Source of the DNA: Ancylobacter sp. TS-1
GTDB taxonomy: Bacteria > Pseudomonadota > Alphaproteobacteria > Rhizobiales > Xanthobacteraceae
NCBI RefSeq assembly: GCF_009223885.1
Contig: NZ_CP045144.1
Span: forward strand, 3,150,001 to 3,214,000
Length of the DNA stretch: 64,000 nt
Reading direction: 5' to 3'
Shown here: positions 27,961 through 35,603 of the stretch, one piece after another
How the letters are laid out: every line of letters begins with the position of its first letter
Position numbering within the stretch: position 1 is the first letter of the stretch
The notes under the pieces: generated by a model
What the model saw: only the letters and a program-made list of their open reading frames with translations
Told to the model about the DNA's origin: nothing
Database searches by the model: none
Translations under genes and position numbers: made by a program

Positions 27961-28497
27961 TCAGGCGCGGCGAGCCGCGCCGTCGCTGGCGACGAGCGCC
28001 CCGGCGACCTTTTCGGAGATGTAGCCCAGGGCCGCGCCGACGATCATCGACAGGATGATGGTCGCCAGCGGATTGGCCAGGCCGGGCGCGGTAAGGAGCG
28101 CCAGCCCGTCCTGCGCGAGCAGGGCGTAACCGGCGGTGGCGGCAAAGCCGTAGACCATCGCCGGAATGGCGGCGAAGGCCGGCAGGTGGCCGAGCAGGAT
28201 CATCACCAGCACGCCGACGCCGACGCAGATGCCGGCCCACAGCGGCAGGCCGAGCGACTCGCCGAGGCCGCCGCGGGTGACCGCGAGCAGCGTGAGCGCC
28301 GCCATGACGGCGCCGGCGATGTTGGCCAGCACGGTGGCCTTGAGGCCCGCCTCCTTGCCACCGCAGTGGAAGAAGCAGGCCCAGGCGATGAAGGCGGCCC
28401 ATATCTGCAGGCCGCCGGCGAGAGGTCCGAGGAAGAGCCAGGTAGCGACGCCCCCCAGTACACCGACACTTATGGCAAGAGCCGAAACAAGTGACAT
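27961..28497 (-). CDS. DUF1097 domain-containing membrane protein
   Basis: A 178-residue protein with about five to six hydrophobic segments covering nearly its whole length (GVLGGVATWLFLGPLAGG near the start). It matches the DUF1097 type of inner-membrane protein, of unknown function (YcdZ group). The ATG at 28497 is chosen because a ggggga site lies upstream; an ATG at 28509 is also in frame. It converges on tlyA and diverges from the RNA methyltransferase gene across an unusually AT-rich gap. Confidence 0.8.
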   Translation of the reverse strand: MSLVSALAISVGVLGGVATWLFLGPLAGGLQIWAAFIAWACFFHCGGKEAGLKATVLANIAGAVMAALTLLAVTRGGLGESLGLPLWAGICVGVGVLVMILLGHLPAFAAIPAMVYGFAATAGYALLAQDGLALLTAPGLANPLATIILSMIVGAALGYISEKVAGALVASDGAARRA

Positions 28498-28710
28498 TCT
28501 TTCCCCCATTGCGCGCGCTTCAAGACTTATTATTATGTGCGCTTGCTAAGTAAACGAAGCTGTCCGTTTGAAAAATAGGAATCAGCTTCGCGCGCACTAT
28601 ATCAATTCTGTGAACTCAACGTGAGCGTGAAGATTAGGTGATAAATTGACGCAGAGTGTTGTTGCATCAATACATAATATTGCATGGCGTATGACGTGCG
28701 CGAGCCGTCG
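28498..28710. promoter_or_regulatory. AT-rich divergent promoter region with an inverted repeat
   Basis: Markedly richer in A/T than the rest of the window. It contains a perfect 8-bp inverted repeat, cgaagctg (28555-28562) and cagcttcg (28583-28590), with a 20-bp spacer. On the plus strand TTGACG (28646-28651) and an AT-rich TACATAAT (28671-28678) may form a promoter for the RNA methyltransferase, though the spacing is long. Confidence 0.4.
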
Positions 28711-29961
28711 ATGAGCACGGCACGGCTTGCCATTGCGCGGATCGGCAATCGCGGCGATGGCGTCGCCGACACGCCGGAAGGCCCGGTCTTCGTGCCGCTC
28801 ACCCTCGCGGGCGAGGTGGTGGAGACCGAGCGCGAGAAGGATCGCGGGCGCCTCGTCGCGGTGATCGAGCCGAGCGCGGAGCGGGTCGATCCGGTCTGCC
28901 GCCATTTCGGCGTGTGCGGTGGATGCGCGCTCCAGCACTGGGCGAGCGGTCCCTATGAGGCATGGAAGCGCGGGCTGGTGGTGGAGGCGCTGGCGCGCGT
29001 CGGGCTGGCGCCTGAGGTCGCCGCGCTGGTGCCCGCCCATGGCGAGGGCCGCCGGCGCGCCGTGTTCCACGCGCGCGGCACCGGCGGCAGCGCGCCGAAG
29101 GGGCGCGATCTGCTCAGCGTCGGCTTCGCCGGCCGGCGAAGCCACGCCATCGTCGCCATCGACGCCTGCCCCGTTCTGGCGCCCGGCCTCGACGGCGCGC
29201 TCAAGGCGGCCTGGGCGGTGGCGCAGGTGCTGGCCCCGCTGGCCAAGCCGCTCGACATACAGGTCACGGCGAGCGAGACCGGGCTCGACATGGACGTGCG
29301 CGGCAGCGGCCCCCTGAGGCCCGACCGTGTCGCCGCGCTGGCCGAGGTGGCCGGCGCCCACCGGCTGGCGCGGCTGACCCGCCATGGCGAGCTGGTGCTC
29401 CAGCGCGAGCCGCCGCTTGTCACCATGGGGCGGGCCCGCGTCGCGCTGCCGCCGGGCTCCTTCCTGCAGGCCACGGCCGCCGGCGAGGCGCGGCTGGCGG
29501 CGCTGGTGGGGGAGGCGGTGCGGGACGCCGGCCGGATCGCCGACCTGTTCTCGGGCGTCGGCACCTTCGCCCTGCGGCTGGCCGAGCGGGCGCGGGTGGC
29601 GGCCTATGAATCGGCGGCCCCGGCCGTGGAGTCTCTCCTGAAGGCGACGCGCGGGGTGTCCGGCCTCAAGCCGGTGACGGCGGAGGTGCGGGACCTGTTC
29701 CGCCGGCCGCTGCTGCCGCTGGAGCTGAAGGCGTTCGACGCGGTGGTGTTCGATCCGCCGCGCCAGGGAGCGGAGGCGCAGGCGCGCCAGCTCGCCGCAG
29801 CCAGGGTGCCGCTGGTGGTCGGCGTGTCCTGCGATCCCGTCAGCTTCGCCCGCGACGCCCATATTCTGTGCGAGGGCGGTTACCGGCTGGAGAGCGTGAC
29901 GCCGGTCGACCAGTTCCTCTATTCCGCCCATGTGGAGATGGTCGGCGTGTTCCGGCGGTGA
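28711..29961 (+). CDS. TrmA/RumA (RlmD-like) family 23S rRNA uracil-5 methyltransferase
   Basis: A 416-residue SAM-dependent RNA uracil-C5 methyltransferase. An N-terminal TRAM-like domain (about 1-55) precedes an iron-sulfur motif, C-x5-C-x2-C in [15 protein letters not shown]. The SAM motif is [14 protein letters not shown] and the nucleophilic Cys lies in [12 protein letters not shown]. This is the RlmC/RlmD/TrmA group; the iron-sulfur cluster favours RlmD, but the target base is not certain. The start at 28711 gives a standard N-terminus; an ATG at 28684 would add nine residues. The dxs-tlyA-RNA methyltransferase order is common in Rhizobiales. Here the DUF1097 gene intervenes. Confidence 0.88.
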   Translation: MSTARLAIARIGNRGDGVADTPEGPVFVPLTLAGEVVETEREKDRGRLVAVIEPSAERVDPVCRHFGVCGGCALQHWASGPYEAWKRGLVVEALARVGLAPEVAALVPAHGEGRRRAVFHARGTGGSAPKGRDLLSVGFAGRRSHAIVAIDACPVLAPGLDGALKAAWAVAQVLAPLAKPLDIQVTASETGLDMDVRGSGPLRPDRVAALAEVAGAHRLARLTRHGELVLQREPPLVTMGRARVALPPGSFLQATAAGEARLAALVGEAVRDAGRIADLFSGVGTFALRLAERARVAAYESAAPAVESLLKATRGVSGLKPVTAEVRDLFRRPLLPLELKAFDAVVFDPPRQGAEAQARQLAAARVPLVVGVSCDPVSFARDAHILCEGGYRLESVTPVDQFLYSAHVEMVGVFRR

Positions 29962-29982
29962 GGGTTCGCCGAGCCTGCCGCC

Positions 29983-30067
29983 GTCATCCCGGACGGCCGC
30001 AGGCCGATCCGGGATCGCGTGACATCGAAGGGCGATCCCGGCTCTCGCTGCGCTCGGCCGGGATGAC
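29983..30067 (+). repeat. Dispersed double-hairpin repeat, copy B
   Basis: An 85-bp copy, the clearest in the window. The left half (gtcatcccggacggcc...ggccgatccggg) folds as one hairpin. The right half (gatcccggc...gccgggatgac) folds as a second. The outer gtcatcccgg and ccgggatgac ends can also pair across the whole element. It lies 21 bp after the RNA methyltransferase stop and before the convergent DUF1194 gene. Confidence 0.92.
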
Positions 30068-30099
30068 GGGGCTGGAGGCGAAGGGCGGGAGCGGGGTTC

Positions 30100-30957
30100 T
30101 TAATTCCCCCAGCGCTCCATCCACATGCGCTCGCCGATGGTGCAGGAGATGCGCGGCGCGTCGGCGTTGGCGGGGCGGATCAGGGGCTGATTCGGGGGCA
30201 CCACGCCGGCGATCTCCAGCACCAGCTTGGTCTTGATCGCGTCGGCGAATTCATGGGTTCCGCGCACCGGAATGACAAAGGCGCCGGGGCCGCCGATCAC
30301 GCAGTCCTCGTAATAGATGTCGAGCTGGCCGATATCGAGCATCGAGCCCGCCACTTCCTTCAGCATCAGCGGCAGGCCGTTGACGGTGATGCCGCGCGCG
30401 ACCACGGCATCGCGGGCGGCGTCGACCAACGGGCCCTGATTGTTGGTGCCGTCGCCCGAGATGTCGATGACCCGGCGCAGGCCCCTTATGCCGTTCTGCT
30501 CGATCAGCCCGGCGCTGTACTCGATCGCGCCGGAGATGGAGGTGCGGTAGACACGGCGCAGCGGCGCCTGCCGAATCGCCTGGGCGAAGCGCTCGGCGTC
30601 GCGCGCGCCGCTGATGAACGTCCAGTCCACCACCAGCTTCTGCTCGTCGATGCCGGCCCATTCGACATAGGCGATGGCCACGCGGCCATTGGGGCCGAGC
30701 TTGAGCGCGTTGAGGAATTCGGGCGAGGTGACGGCCCGCATGTAGCCGTCGCGCTGGAGCGCGAGCTCGTCGAGGTCCATCGAGTAGGAAACGTCGACCG
30801 CCAGCACCAGCTCGACGTCGACCGGCTCATCCGCCCTCGCCCCGTCCGCCGCGAGAAAACCGCCCGGGAACAGGCCAAGAGAAAGGCCCAGCATCAGGCC
30901 AAGTACCGGACGTCGGGCCGGCGCCGCCAGCGCCTTCCATCCACGCACGCACGCCAT
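30100..30957 (-). CDS. DUF1194 domain-containing von Willebrand factor A-like secreted protein
   Basis: A 285-residue exported protein. A signal peptide (about residues 1-42, GLMLGLSLGLFPGGFLAADGARA) is followed by a VWA-like domain: VLAVDVSYSMDLDE is a metal-ion-dependent adhesion site of the DxSxS type, and RRVIDISGDGTNNQG supplies a later Asp. DUF1194 proteins are common in Rhizobiales, of unknown role, probably periplasmic protein-protein interaction. The stop is 33 bp from repeat copy B. The ATG at 30957 gives a good signal sequence. Confidence 0.9.
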   Translation of the reverse strand: MACVRGWKALAAPARRPVLGLMLGLSLGLFPGGFLAADGARADEPVDVELVLAVDVSYSMDLDELALQRDGYMRAVTSPEFLNALKLGPNGRVAIAYVEWAGIDEQKLVVDWTFISGARDAERFAQAIRQAPLRRVYRTSISGAIEYSAGLIEQNGIRGLRRVIDISGDGTNNQGPLVDAARDAVVARGITVNGLPLMLKEVAGSMLDIGQLDIYYEDCVIGGPGAFVIPVRGTHEFADAIKTKLVLEIAGVVPPNQPLIRPANADAPRISCTIGERMWMERWGN

Positions 30958-31105
30958 CGCGACCTCCGTCGGTGACGGGACCTCGACGTGTCAGAGACGC
31001 GTCACAATCATGGTGACACGCCCGGCAGGGGGCCAGAAGTCGAAATTGCAGGCACCCGCGCCCGCGCGATGCCGATCGCGTGAGCGCGCTACCAGGGTAG
31101 AGCGA

Positions 31106-32407
31106 TCAGCCGTCCAGCGTCTCGGTGCCGGTAATCTCGATGCCGAAGCCGGCGACGCCGACATAGGTGCGCGTCCGCGAGGCGAGCAGGCGAATCGAGG
31201 AGATGCCGAGATCGCGCAGGATCTGGGCGCCGAGGCCGACCTCGCGCCAGTTCTCGTCGCGCAGCTTGGCGCTCTCGATCTTCTCCTCGCCGACGGAGGA
31301 GACCGGCACGCCGGTGGTGCCGTCGCGCAGATAGACCAGCACGCCGCGCCCCTCCGCCTTGATGCGCTCCAGCGAGGCGCGGATCGCCTTGCCGCCGGTG
31401 AAGACATCCGAGATAGGGTCGGCCCGGTGCAGACGCACCAGCACGTCGCGCCCGTCGCCGATCTTGCCGTGCACGAGGGCGATATGGTTCACCGGCTCGA
31501 ACGGGGTGACATAGGAGATGCCGTGCATCTCGCCCACCACTGTCGGGGCGGCGAACTCGGCGGAGCGGCTCACCAGCTTCTCGCGCAGCTGGCGGTAGGC
31601 AATGAGGTCCGCCACCGAGATGCGGGTCAGCTTGTGGGTCGCGGCGAACTCCGTGACCTTGGGCCCGCGCATCACCGTGCCGTCGTCATTGACCAGCTCG
31701 CAGATGACGCCGACCGGCTCGAGATTGGCGAGGCGGCACAGGTCGACGGCCGCTTCCGTGTGGCCCGAGCGCATGAGCACGCCGCCCTCGCGCGCGATCA
31801 GCGGGAAGATGTGGCCCGGGCGCACGAAGTCGACCGCGCCGGCATTGGGGTTGGCGAGCGCGCGCACCGTGGCGGTGCGGTCCTCGGCCGAGATGCCGGT
31901 AGTGGTGCCGTGGCGATAGTCCACCGAGATGGTGAAGGCGGTCGCGTGGGGCGCGTCGTTGTCCGTCACCATCGGGTTGAGGCGCAGGCGCTTGGCGTGC
32001 TCGGCGGTGAGCGGCGTGCAGACGATGCCCGAGGTGTGGCGCACGATGAAGGCGAGCTTCTCGGGCGTGGCGAACTGGGCGGCGACGATGAGATCGCCTT
32101 CGTTCTCGCGGTCGTCGTCGTCGGTGACGACCAGCATGTCGCCGCGCGCGAAGGCTTCGATCGCCGCTTCGACGCGGCCCTGCAGATTCTCGGTCATGAA
32201 TGCCACCTCGGGGCCTTCGATTCCCAGGAAGTCGTTGGGCGTCACCGCCCCGCCGGTCGCGGAGGCGATGCGTGCGCCGGCTTCCCGGGAGATCCAGGCC
32301 TGCTCGTCCTTGCACAGCGCGGTGATGCTGGCGGGCGACAGGCCGGCCGCGCGCGCGAAGGCGCTGCGGGTCGTTCCGGTCATGACGAGCCAGTCCGCGA
32401 GTTTCAT
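31106..32407 (-). CDS. ribB: HTH-RibB-degenerate RibA fusion: 3,4-dihydroxy-2-butanone-4-phosphate synthase
   Basis: A 433-residue protein in three parts. Residues 1-63 look like a Cro/YdaS-type helix-turn-helix (SAFARAAGLSPASITALC). Residues about 72-275 are DHBP synthase, with TDDDDRENEGDLIVAA, HTSGIVC and GHTEAAVDL intact; it makes the four-carbon precursor of riboflavin from ribulose 5-phosphate. Residues about 285-425 resemble GTP cyclohydrolase II but lack its zinc cysteines (DVFTGGKAIR stands where they should be), so that activity is unlikely. The ATG at 32407 has a weak site, whereas Met71 at 32197 follows GAGGT. Two products, with and without the HTH, are therefore possible. No FMN riboswitch is visible upstream. 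Confidence 0.88.
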   Translation of the reverse strand: MKLADWLVMTGTTRSAFARAAGLSPASITALCKDEQAWISREAGARIASATGGAVTPNDFLGIEGPEVAFMTENLQGRVEAAIEAFARGDMLVVTDDDDRENEGDLIVAAQFATPEKLAFIVRHTSGIVCTPLTAEHAKRLRLNPMVTDNDAPHATAFTISVDYRHGTTTGISAEDRTATVRALANPNAGAVDFVRPGHIFPLIAREGGVLMRSGHTEAAVDLCRLANLEPVGVICELVNDDGTVMRGPKVTEFAATHKLTRISVADLIAYRQLREKLVSRSAEFAAPTVVGEMHGISYVTPFEPVNHIALVHGKIGDGRDVLVRLHRADPISDVFTGGKAIRASLERIKAEGRGVLVYLRDGTTGVPVSSVGEEKIESAKLRDENWREVGLGAQILRDLGISSIRLLASRTRTYVGVAGFGIEITGTETLDG

Positions 32408-32459
32408 GACCGGACGATAAATCCGCCCGCGTTCGGCAGCAATGAAAATCGACGGTGCA

Positions 32460-32476
32460 TTTCAGCTATACTGAAA
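32460..32476. promoter_or_regulatory. Palindrome between ribB and aroC
   Basis: Perfect 6-bp arms tttcag and ctgaaa around ctata, 53 bp before the ribB ATG and 16 bp past the aroC stop. It could be an operator in the ribB promoter, perhaps for the HTH part of RibB itself. No T-run, so not an evident terminator. Confidence 0.4.
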
Positions 32477-32491
32477 GTTGCAGCTAGGCGC

Positions 32492-33604
32492 TCAGCGCGG
32501 GAGCGGCCACGCCGGCGGCGTGCCGACCTGTCCGCGATGGCGCAGGAAATGGTCGGCCAGCACGCAGGCGACCATCGCCTCGCCGACCGGCACCGCGCGG
32601 ATGCCGACGCAGGGATCGTGCCGGCCCTTGGTCACGATGTCGGCGTCCTCGCCATGGCGCGTCACCGTGCGGCGCGGGGTGAGGATGGAGGAGGTCGGCT
32701 TCACCGCGAAGCGCGCCACCACCGGCTGGCCGGTGGAGATGCCGCCGAGGATGCCGCCGGCATGGTTGGCGAGAAAGACCGGGCGGCCGTCATTGCCCAT
32801 GCGCATCTCGTCGGCGTTGTTCTCGCCGGTCAGCGCCGCGCTGGCGAAGCCCTCGCCGATCTCCACGCCCTTCACCGCGTTGATGCTCATCAGCGCGGCC
32901 GCCAGATCGGCGTCGAGCTTGCCGTAGATCGGCGCGCCGAGGCCCGGCGGCACGCCCTCGGCCACCACCTCGACCACCGCGCCGACCGAGGAGCCTGACT
33001 TGCGGATGCCGTCGAGATAGTCGGCCATGCGCGCGGCCGCCTGTGCGTCCGGGCAGAAGAAGGGGTTGCGGCCGATCTCGGCATCGTCCCAGTTGGCGCG
33101 GTCGATGCCGATCTCACCCATCTGCACCAGCGCGCCGGTGATGGTCACGCCCGGCAGCACCTTGGCGGCAATGGCGCCGGCGGCGACGCGCGCCGCCGTC
33201 TCGCGCGCCGAGGAGCGCCCGCCGCCGCGATGGTCGCGCAGGCCGTACTTCACGTCATAGGCGTAGTCGGCATGGCCGGGGCGGTAGCTCTCGGAGATCG
33301 CCGAATAGTCCTTGGAGCGCTGGTCGACATTCTCGATCAGGAAGGCGATCGGCGTGCCGGTGGAGACGAGCGTGCCGTCCTCCTCGGCAAGCGTGCCGGA
33401 GAGGATCCTCACCTCGTCGGGCTCACGGCGCTGGGTGGTGAAGCGCGACTGGCCGGGTCGGCGGCGGTCGAGCGCGGCCTGCACGTCCTCCAGCCGGAAG
33501 CGCAGGCCGGGCGGGCAGCCGTCGATGACGCCGCCAATGGCCGGGCCGTGGCTCTCGCCGAAGGTGGTGACGCGGAAAAGCTGGCCGAAAGTGTTGAAGG
33601 ACAT
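32492..33604 (-). CDS. aroC: Chorismate synthase
   Basis: A 370-residue enzyme converting 5-enolpyruvylshikimate 3-phosphate to chorismate with reduced FMN, the last step of the shikimate pathway. The signatures are complete: [31 protein letters not shown], and [15 protein letters not shown]. It uses FMN, and its neighbour ribB supplies flavin precursors. The two genes are on the same strand, 84 bp apart, so some shared control is possible. Full length with a standard ATG at 33604. Confidence 0.97.
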   Translation of the reverse strand: MSFNTFGQLFRVTTFGESHGPAIGGVIDGCPPGLRFRLEDVQAALDRRRPGQSRFTTQRREPDEVRILSGTLAEEDGTLVSTGTPIAFLIENVDQRSKDYSAISESYRPGHADYAYDVKYGLRDHRGGGRSSARETAARVAAGAIAAKVLPGVTITGALVQMGEIGIDRANWDDAEIGRNPFFCPDAQAAARMADYLDGIRKSGSSVGAVVEVVAEGVPPGLGAPIYGKLDADLAAALMSINAVKGVEIGEGFASAALTGENNADEMRMGNDGRPVFLANHAGGILGGISTGQPVVARFAVKPTSSILTPRRTVTRHGEDADIVTKGRHDPCVGIRAVPVGEAMVACVLADHFLRHRGQVGTPPAWPLPR

Positions 33605-33763
33605 TGCGGTTCCGCCGGCGGCAGGAAAGGTCTCGCCGGGCTTCTAGGCGCCTGCGCGACGGGCGTCAAACGCCGTCCGCGCGGCCAATCGCGCCAGCGG
33701 TCATGGAGAATGGCGGCTTTCGTGCTAGTTATGGCCGGATTAGAGGATTTCCCCCGTCACCCG

Positions 33764-35083
33764 ATGCCATTATTCGAAATAGCTGTCGTCCTCCTGCTCG
33801 TGCTCATCAACGGCGTCCTTGCCATGGCCGAGCTTTCCGTCGTCTCCGCTCGTCCGGCGCGCCTGCGCGCCATGGCCGACAACGGCGTGCGCGGCGCGCG
33901 TCTCGCGCTGCAGCTTGCCTCCGATCCGGGGCGCTTCCTTTCCACCGTGCAGATCGGCATCACGCTGATCGGCATCCTCGCCGGCGCCTTCTCCGGCGCC
34001 ACGCTCGGCGAGATGCTGGGCCACTGGCTCGAAACCCAGGGTGTCTCGCACGGCCTCTCCGACGGGCTGGGCTATGCCCTCGTCGTCGCGGCGATCACCT
34101 ATATCTCGCTGATCATCGGCGAGCTCATCCCCAAGCGCCTCGCGCTGCAGAGCCCGGAGCGGCTGGCGAGCCTGATCGCGCCGCTGATGCTGCTACTCTC
34201 GCGCGTCGCCGCCCCGGCGGTCTGGCTGCTCGACATCTCCTCGCGCCTCGTGCTGCGCCTGCTCGGCGAGCATGGCCGCGCCGACGACAACAACGTCACC
34301 GACGAGGAAATCCGCGCCATCGTCGCCGAGGCGGAGACGGCGGGCGTCATCGACCCGGACGAGCGCCGGATGATCGCCGGCGTCATGCGCCTCGCCGACC
34401 GGCCGGTGCGGGCGGTGATGACCCCGCGCACGGATGTCGACTGGATCGACCTGACGGACGGCCCCGACGAGGTGCGCAAGACCATCCGCGACACCCGCCA
34501 CACCCGCATGCCGGCCTGCGAGGGCACGCCGGAGGAGAGTGTCGGCGTCATCGACATACGCGACCTGCTGGAAGCCTATCTCGACGGCGAGACGCCGGAC
34601 CCCCGCCGCTTCGTGAAGCCGGCCGCCGTGCTGGTGGAGACCGCCGGCGCGCTCGACGCCATGAAGGTGCTGCGCCACGCGGAATCGCCGCTGGCGCTGG
34701 TGGTCGATGAATATGGCTCGATGGTGGGCATCCTCACCCCGGCCGACCTTCTCGACGCCATCGCCGGCTCGGTGGTGCTGGACGAGGCGGGGCAGGCCAA
34801 GCCCGACATGGTGGAGCGCGCCGATGGCTCCTACCTGATCGCCGGCTCGACGCCGATCGACGAGATGGCCGACATGCTGGGCATCCGCATGCCGCAGGAC
34901 GCCGACTTCCACACCGCCGCCGGCTTCGTGCTGCACGAGATCAAGGCGCTGCCGCAGGAGGGCGCGGTGTTCGAGGCGCTGGGCTGGCGTTTCGAGGTGG
35001 TCGACATGGACGGGCGGCGCGTCGACAAGCTGCTGGTCAGCCGCGCGGTGACGCCCCGGCGCCATGCGCCGCTGATGGGCTGA
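33764..35083 (+). CDS. Hemolysin C/CorC family protein (CNNM domain plus CBS pair)
   Basis: A 439-residue inner-membrane protein. The CNNM/DUF21 domain (about 1-190) has four hydrophobic segments and the QIGITLIGILAGAFSG motif. A CBS pair (about 205-330) has VMTPRTDVDWIDL and LVVDEYGSMVGILTPADLL. The CorC_HlyC domain ends the protein. Members transport or regulate transport of magnesium, cobalt or sodium; the name hemolysin is historical. The ATG at 33764 gives the standard start (MPLFEIAVVLLLVLING); ATGs at 33731 and 33710 are also in frame. The stop abuts the convergent pilin gene with no gap. Confidence 0.88.
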   Translation: MPLFEIAVVLLLVLINGVLAMAELSVVSARPARLRAMADNGVRGARLALQLASDPGRFLSTVQIGITLIGILAGAFSGATLGEMLGHWLETQGVSHGLSDGLGYALVVAAITYISLIIGELIPKRLALQSPERLASLIAPLMLLLSRVAAPAVWLLDISSRLVLRLLGEHGRADDNNVTDEEIRAIVAEAETAGVIDPDERRMIAGVMRLADRPVRAVMTPRTDVDWIDLTDGPDEVRKTIRDTRHTRMPACEGTPEESVGVIDIRDLLEAYLDGETPDPRRFVKPAAVLVETAGALDAMKVLRHAESPLALVVDEYGSMVGILTPADLLDAIAGSVVLDEAGQAKPDMVERADGSYLIAGSTPIDEMADMLGIRMPQDADFHTAAGFVLHEIKALPQEGAVFEALGWRFEVVDMDGRRVDKLLVSRAVTPRRHAPLMG

Positions 35084-35302
35084 TCAGCGCAGCGCCGTCT
35101 CGCCGGTGACGATCGGGGCCGGAGCCGGCACGCCGCCATAGCGCGTGCCGACCCCGACCACGACGGTGACGATGGCGACCGCGAGGGCGGCGGCGATCAG
35201 GCCGTATTCGAGCCCGGTGCCGTGCGAGCGGCGGGCAACGGCGGCGCGGCGACGCGACGCCAGCCCCTGTCCCACCAGTTCCCGTTCCACCATTTCTCTC
35301 AT
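35084..35302 (-). CDS. Flp family type IVb pilin-like protein
   Basis: A 72-residue protein with a basic N-terminus, then GTGLEYGLIAAALAVAIVTVVVG. That is the Flp prepilin pattern: a Gly cleavage site, a nearby Glu, EYGLIAA, and one hydrophobic helix. The distance from Gly to Glu is slightly shorter than in typical Flp. Flp pilins are assembled by the Tad system for tight adherence, but no tad or cpa gene is in the window, so this is an orphan copy. In-frame ATGs at 35293 and 35332 are alternatives. TTAACCA-type sequences lie upstream. Confidence 0.7.
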   Translation of the reverse strand: MREMVERELVGQGLASRRRAAVARRSHGTGLEYGLIAAALAVAIVTVVVGVGTRYGGVPAPAPIVTGETALR

Positions 35303-35603
35303 GGCCTTGTCTCTGCCTGAACTCATCCGCATGGCATCTGTCTGTGAACAGATTTTCTTGTGCGGCTACCGTGCGCCGCAGACCTTGCCCACGCGTTAAA
35401 ACAGGCGCCCGGCCGGCTTGGCCGCGTCCTGTGCTTCGGTCTGTGGTTAATGTTTGCCGCGTCCGCATGGTTAATGCTTCGCGGATGCCTGCCGCTACTT
35501 GGCGCGCGGCGGAAGACGCCTTGTCGCGCCGGCAGGATGCTGCCGCGCCGCACCGGCAGCCTTGAGCGCGTGGCCTTGAGCTTGCTGCCTCGCGTGCGTG
35601 GCT
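35303..35603. other. Intergenic region upstream of the Flp-like pilin gene
   Basis: 301 bp between the hrpB stop and the pilin start, both on the minus strand. It is less GC-rich than its neighbours near 35390-35480. Apart from the TTAACCA sites listed separately, I see no gene or clear terminator. Confidence 0.5.
35444..35476 (-). promoter_or_regulatory. Pair of CtrA-like half sites upstream of the pilin gene
   Basis: tggttaatg occurs at 35444-35452 and again at 35468-35476. On the minus strand, the pilin's coding strand, both read CATTAACCA, matching the TTAACCAT half site of the cell-cycle regulator CtrA. They are direct repeats 24 bp apart, 142-174 bp before the pilin start. CtrA controls the pilA (Flp-type) gene in Caulobacter, so the match is meaningful, but binding is not shown. 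Confidence 0.45.

Noticed and set aside
32408..32491. FMN riboswitch before ribB
   Set aside because: The gap is only 84 bp and has none of the conserved FMN-aptamer blocks.
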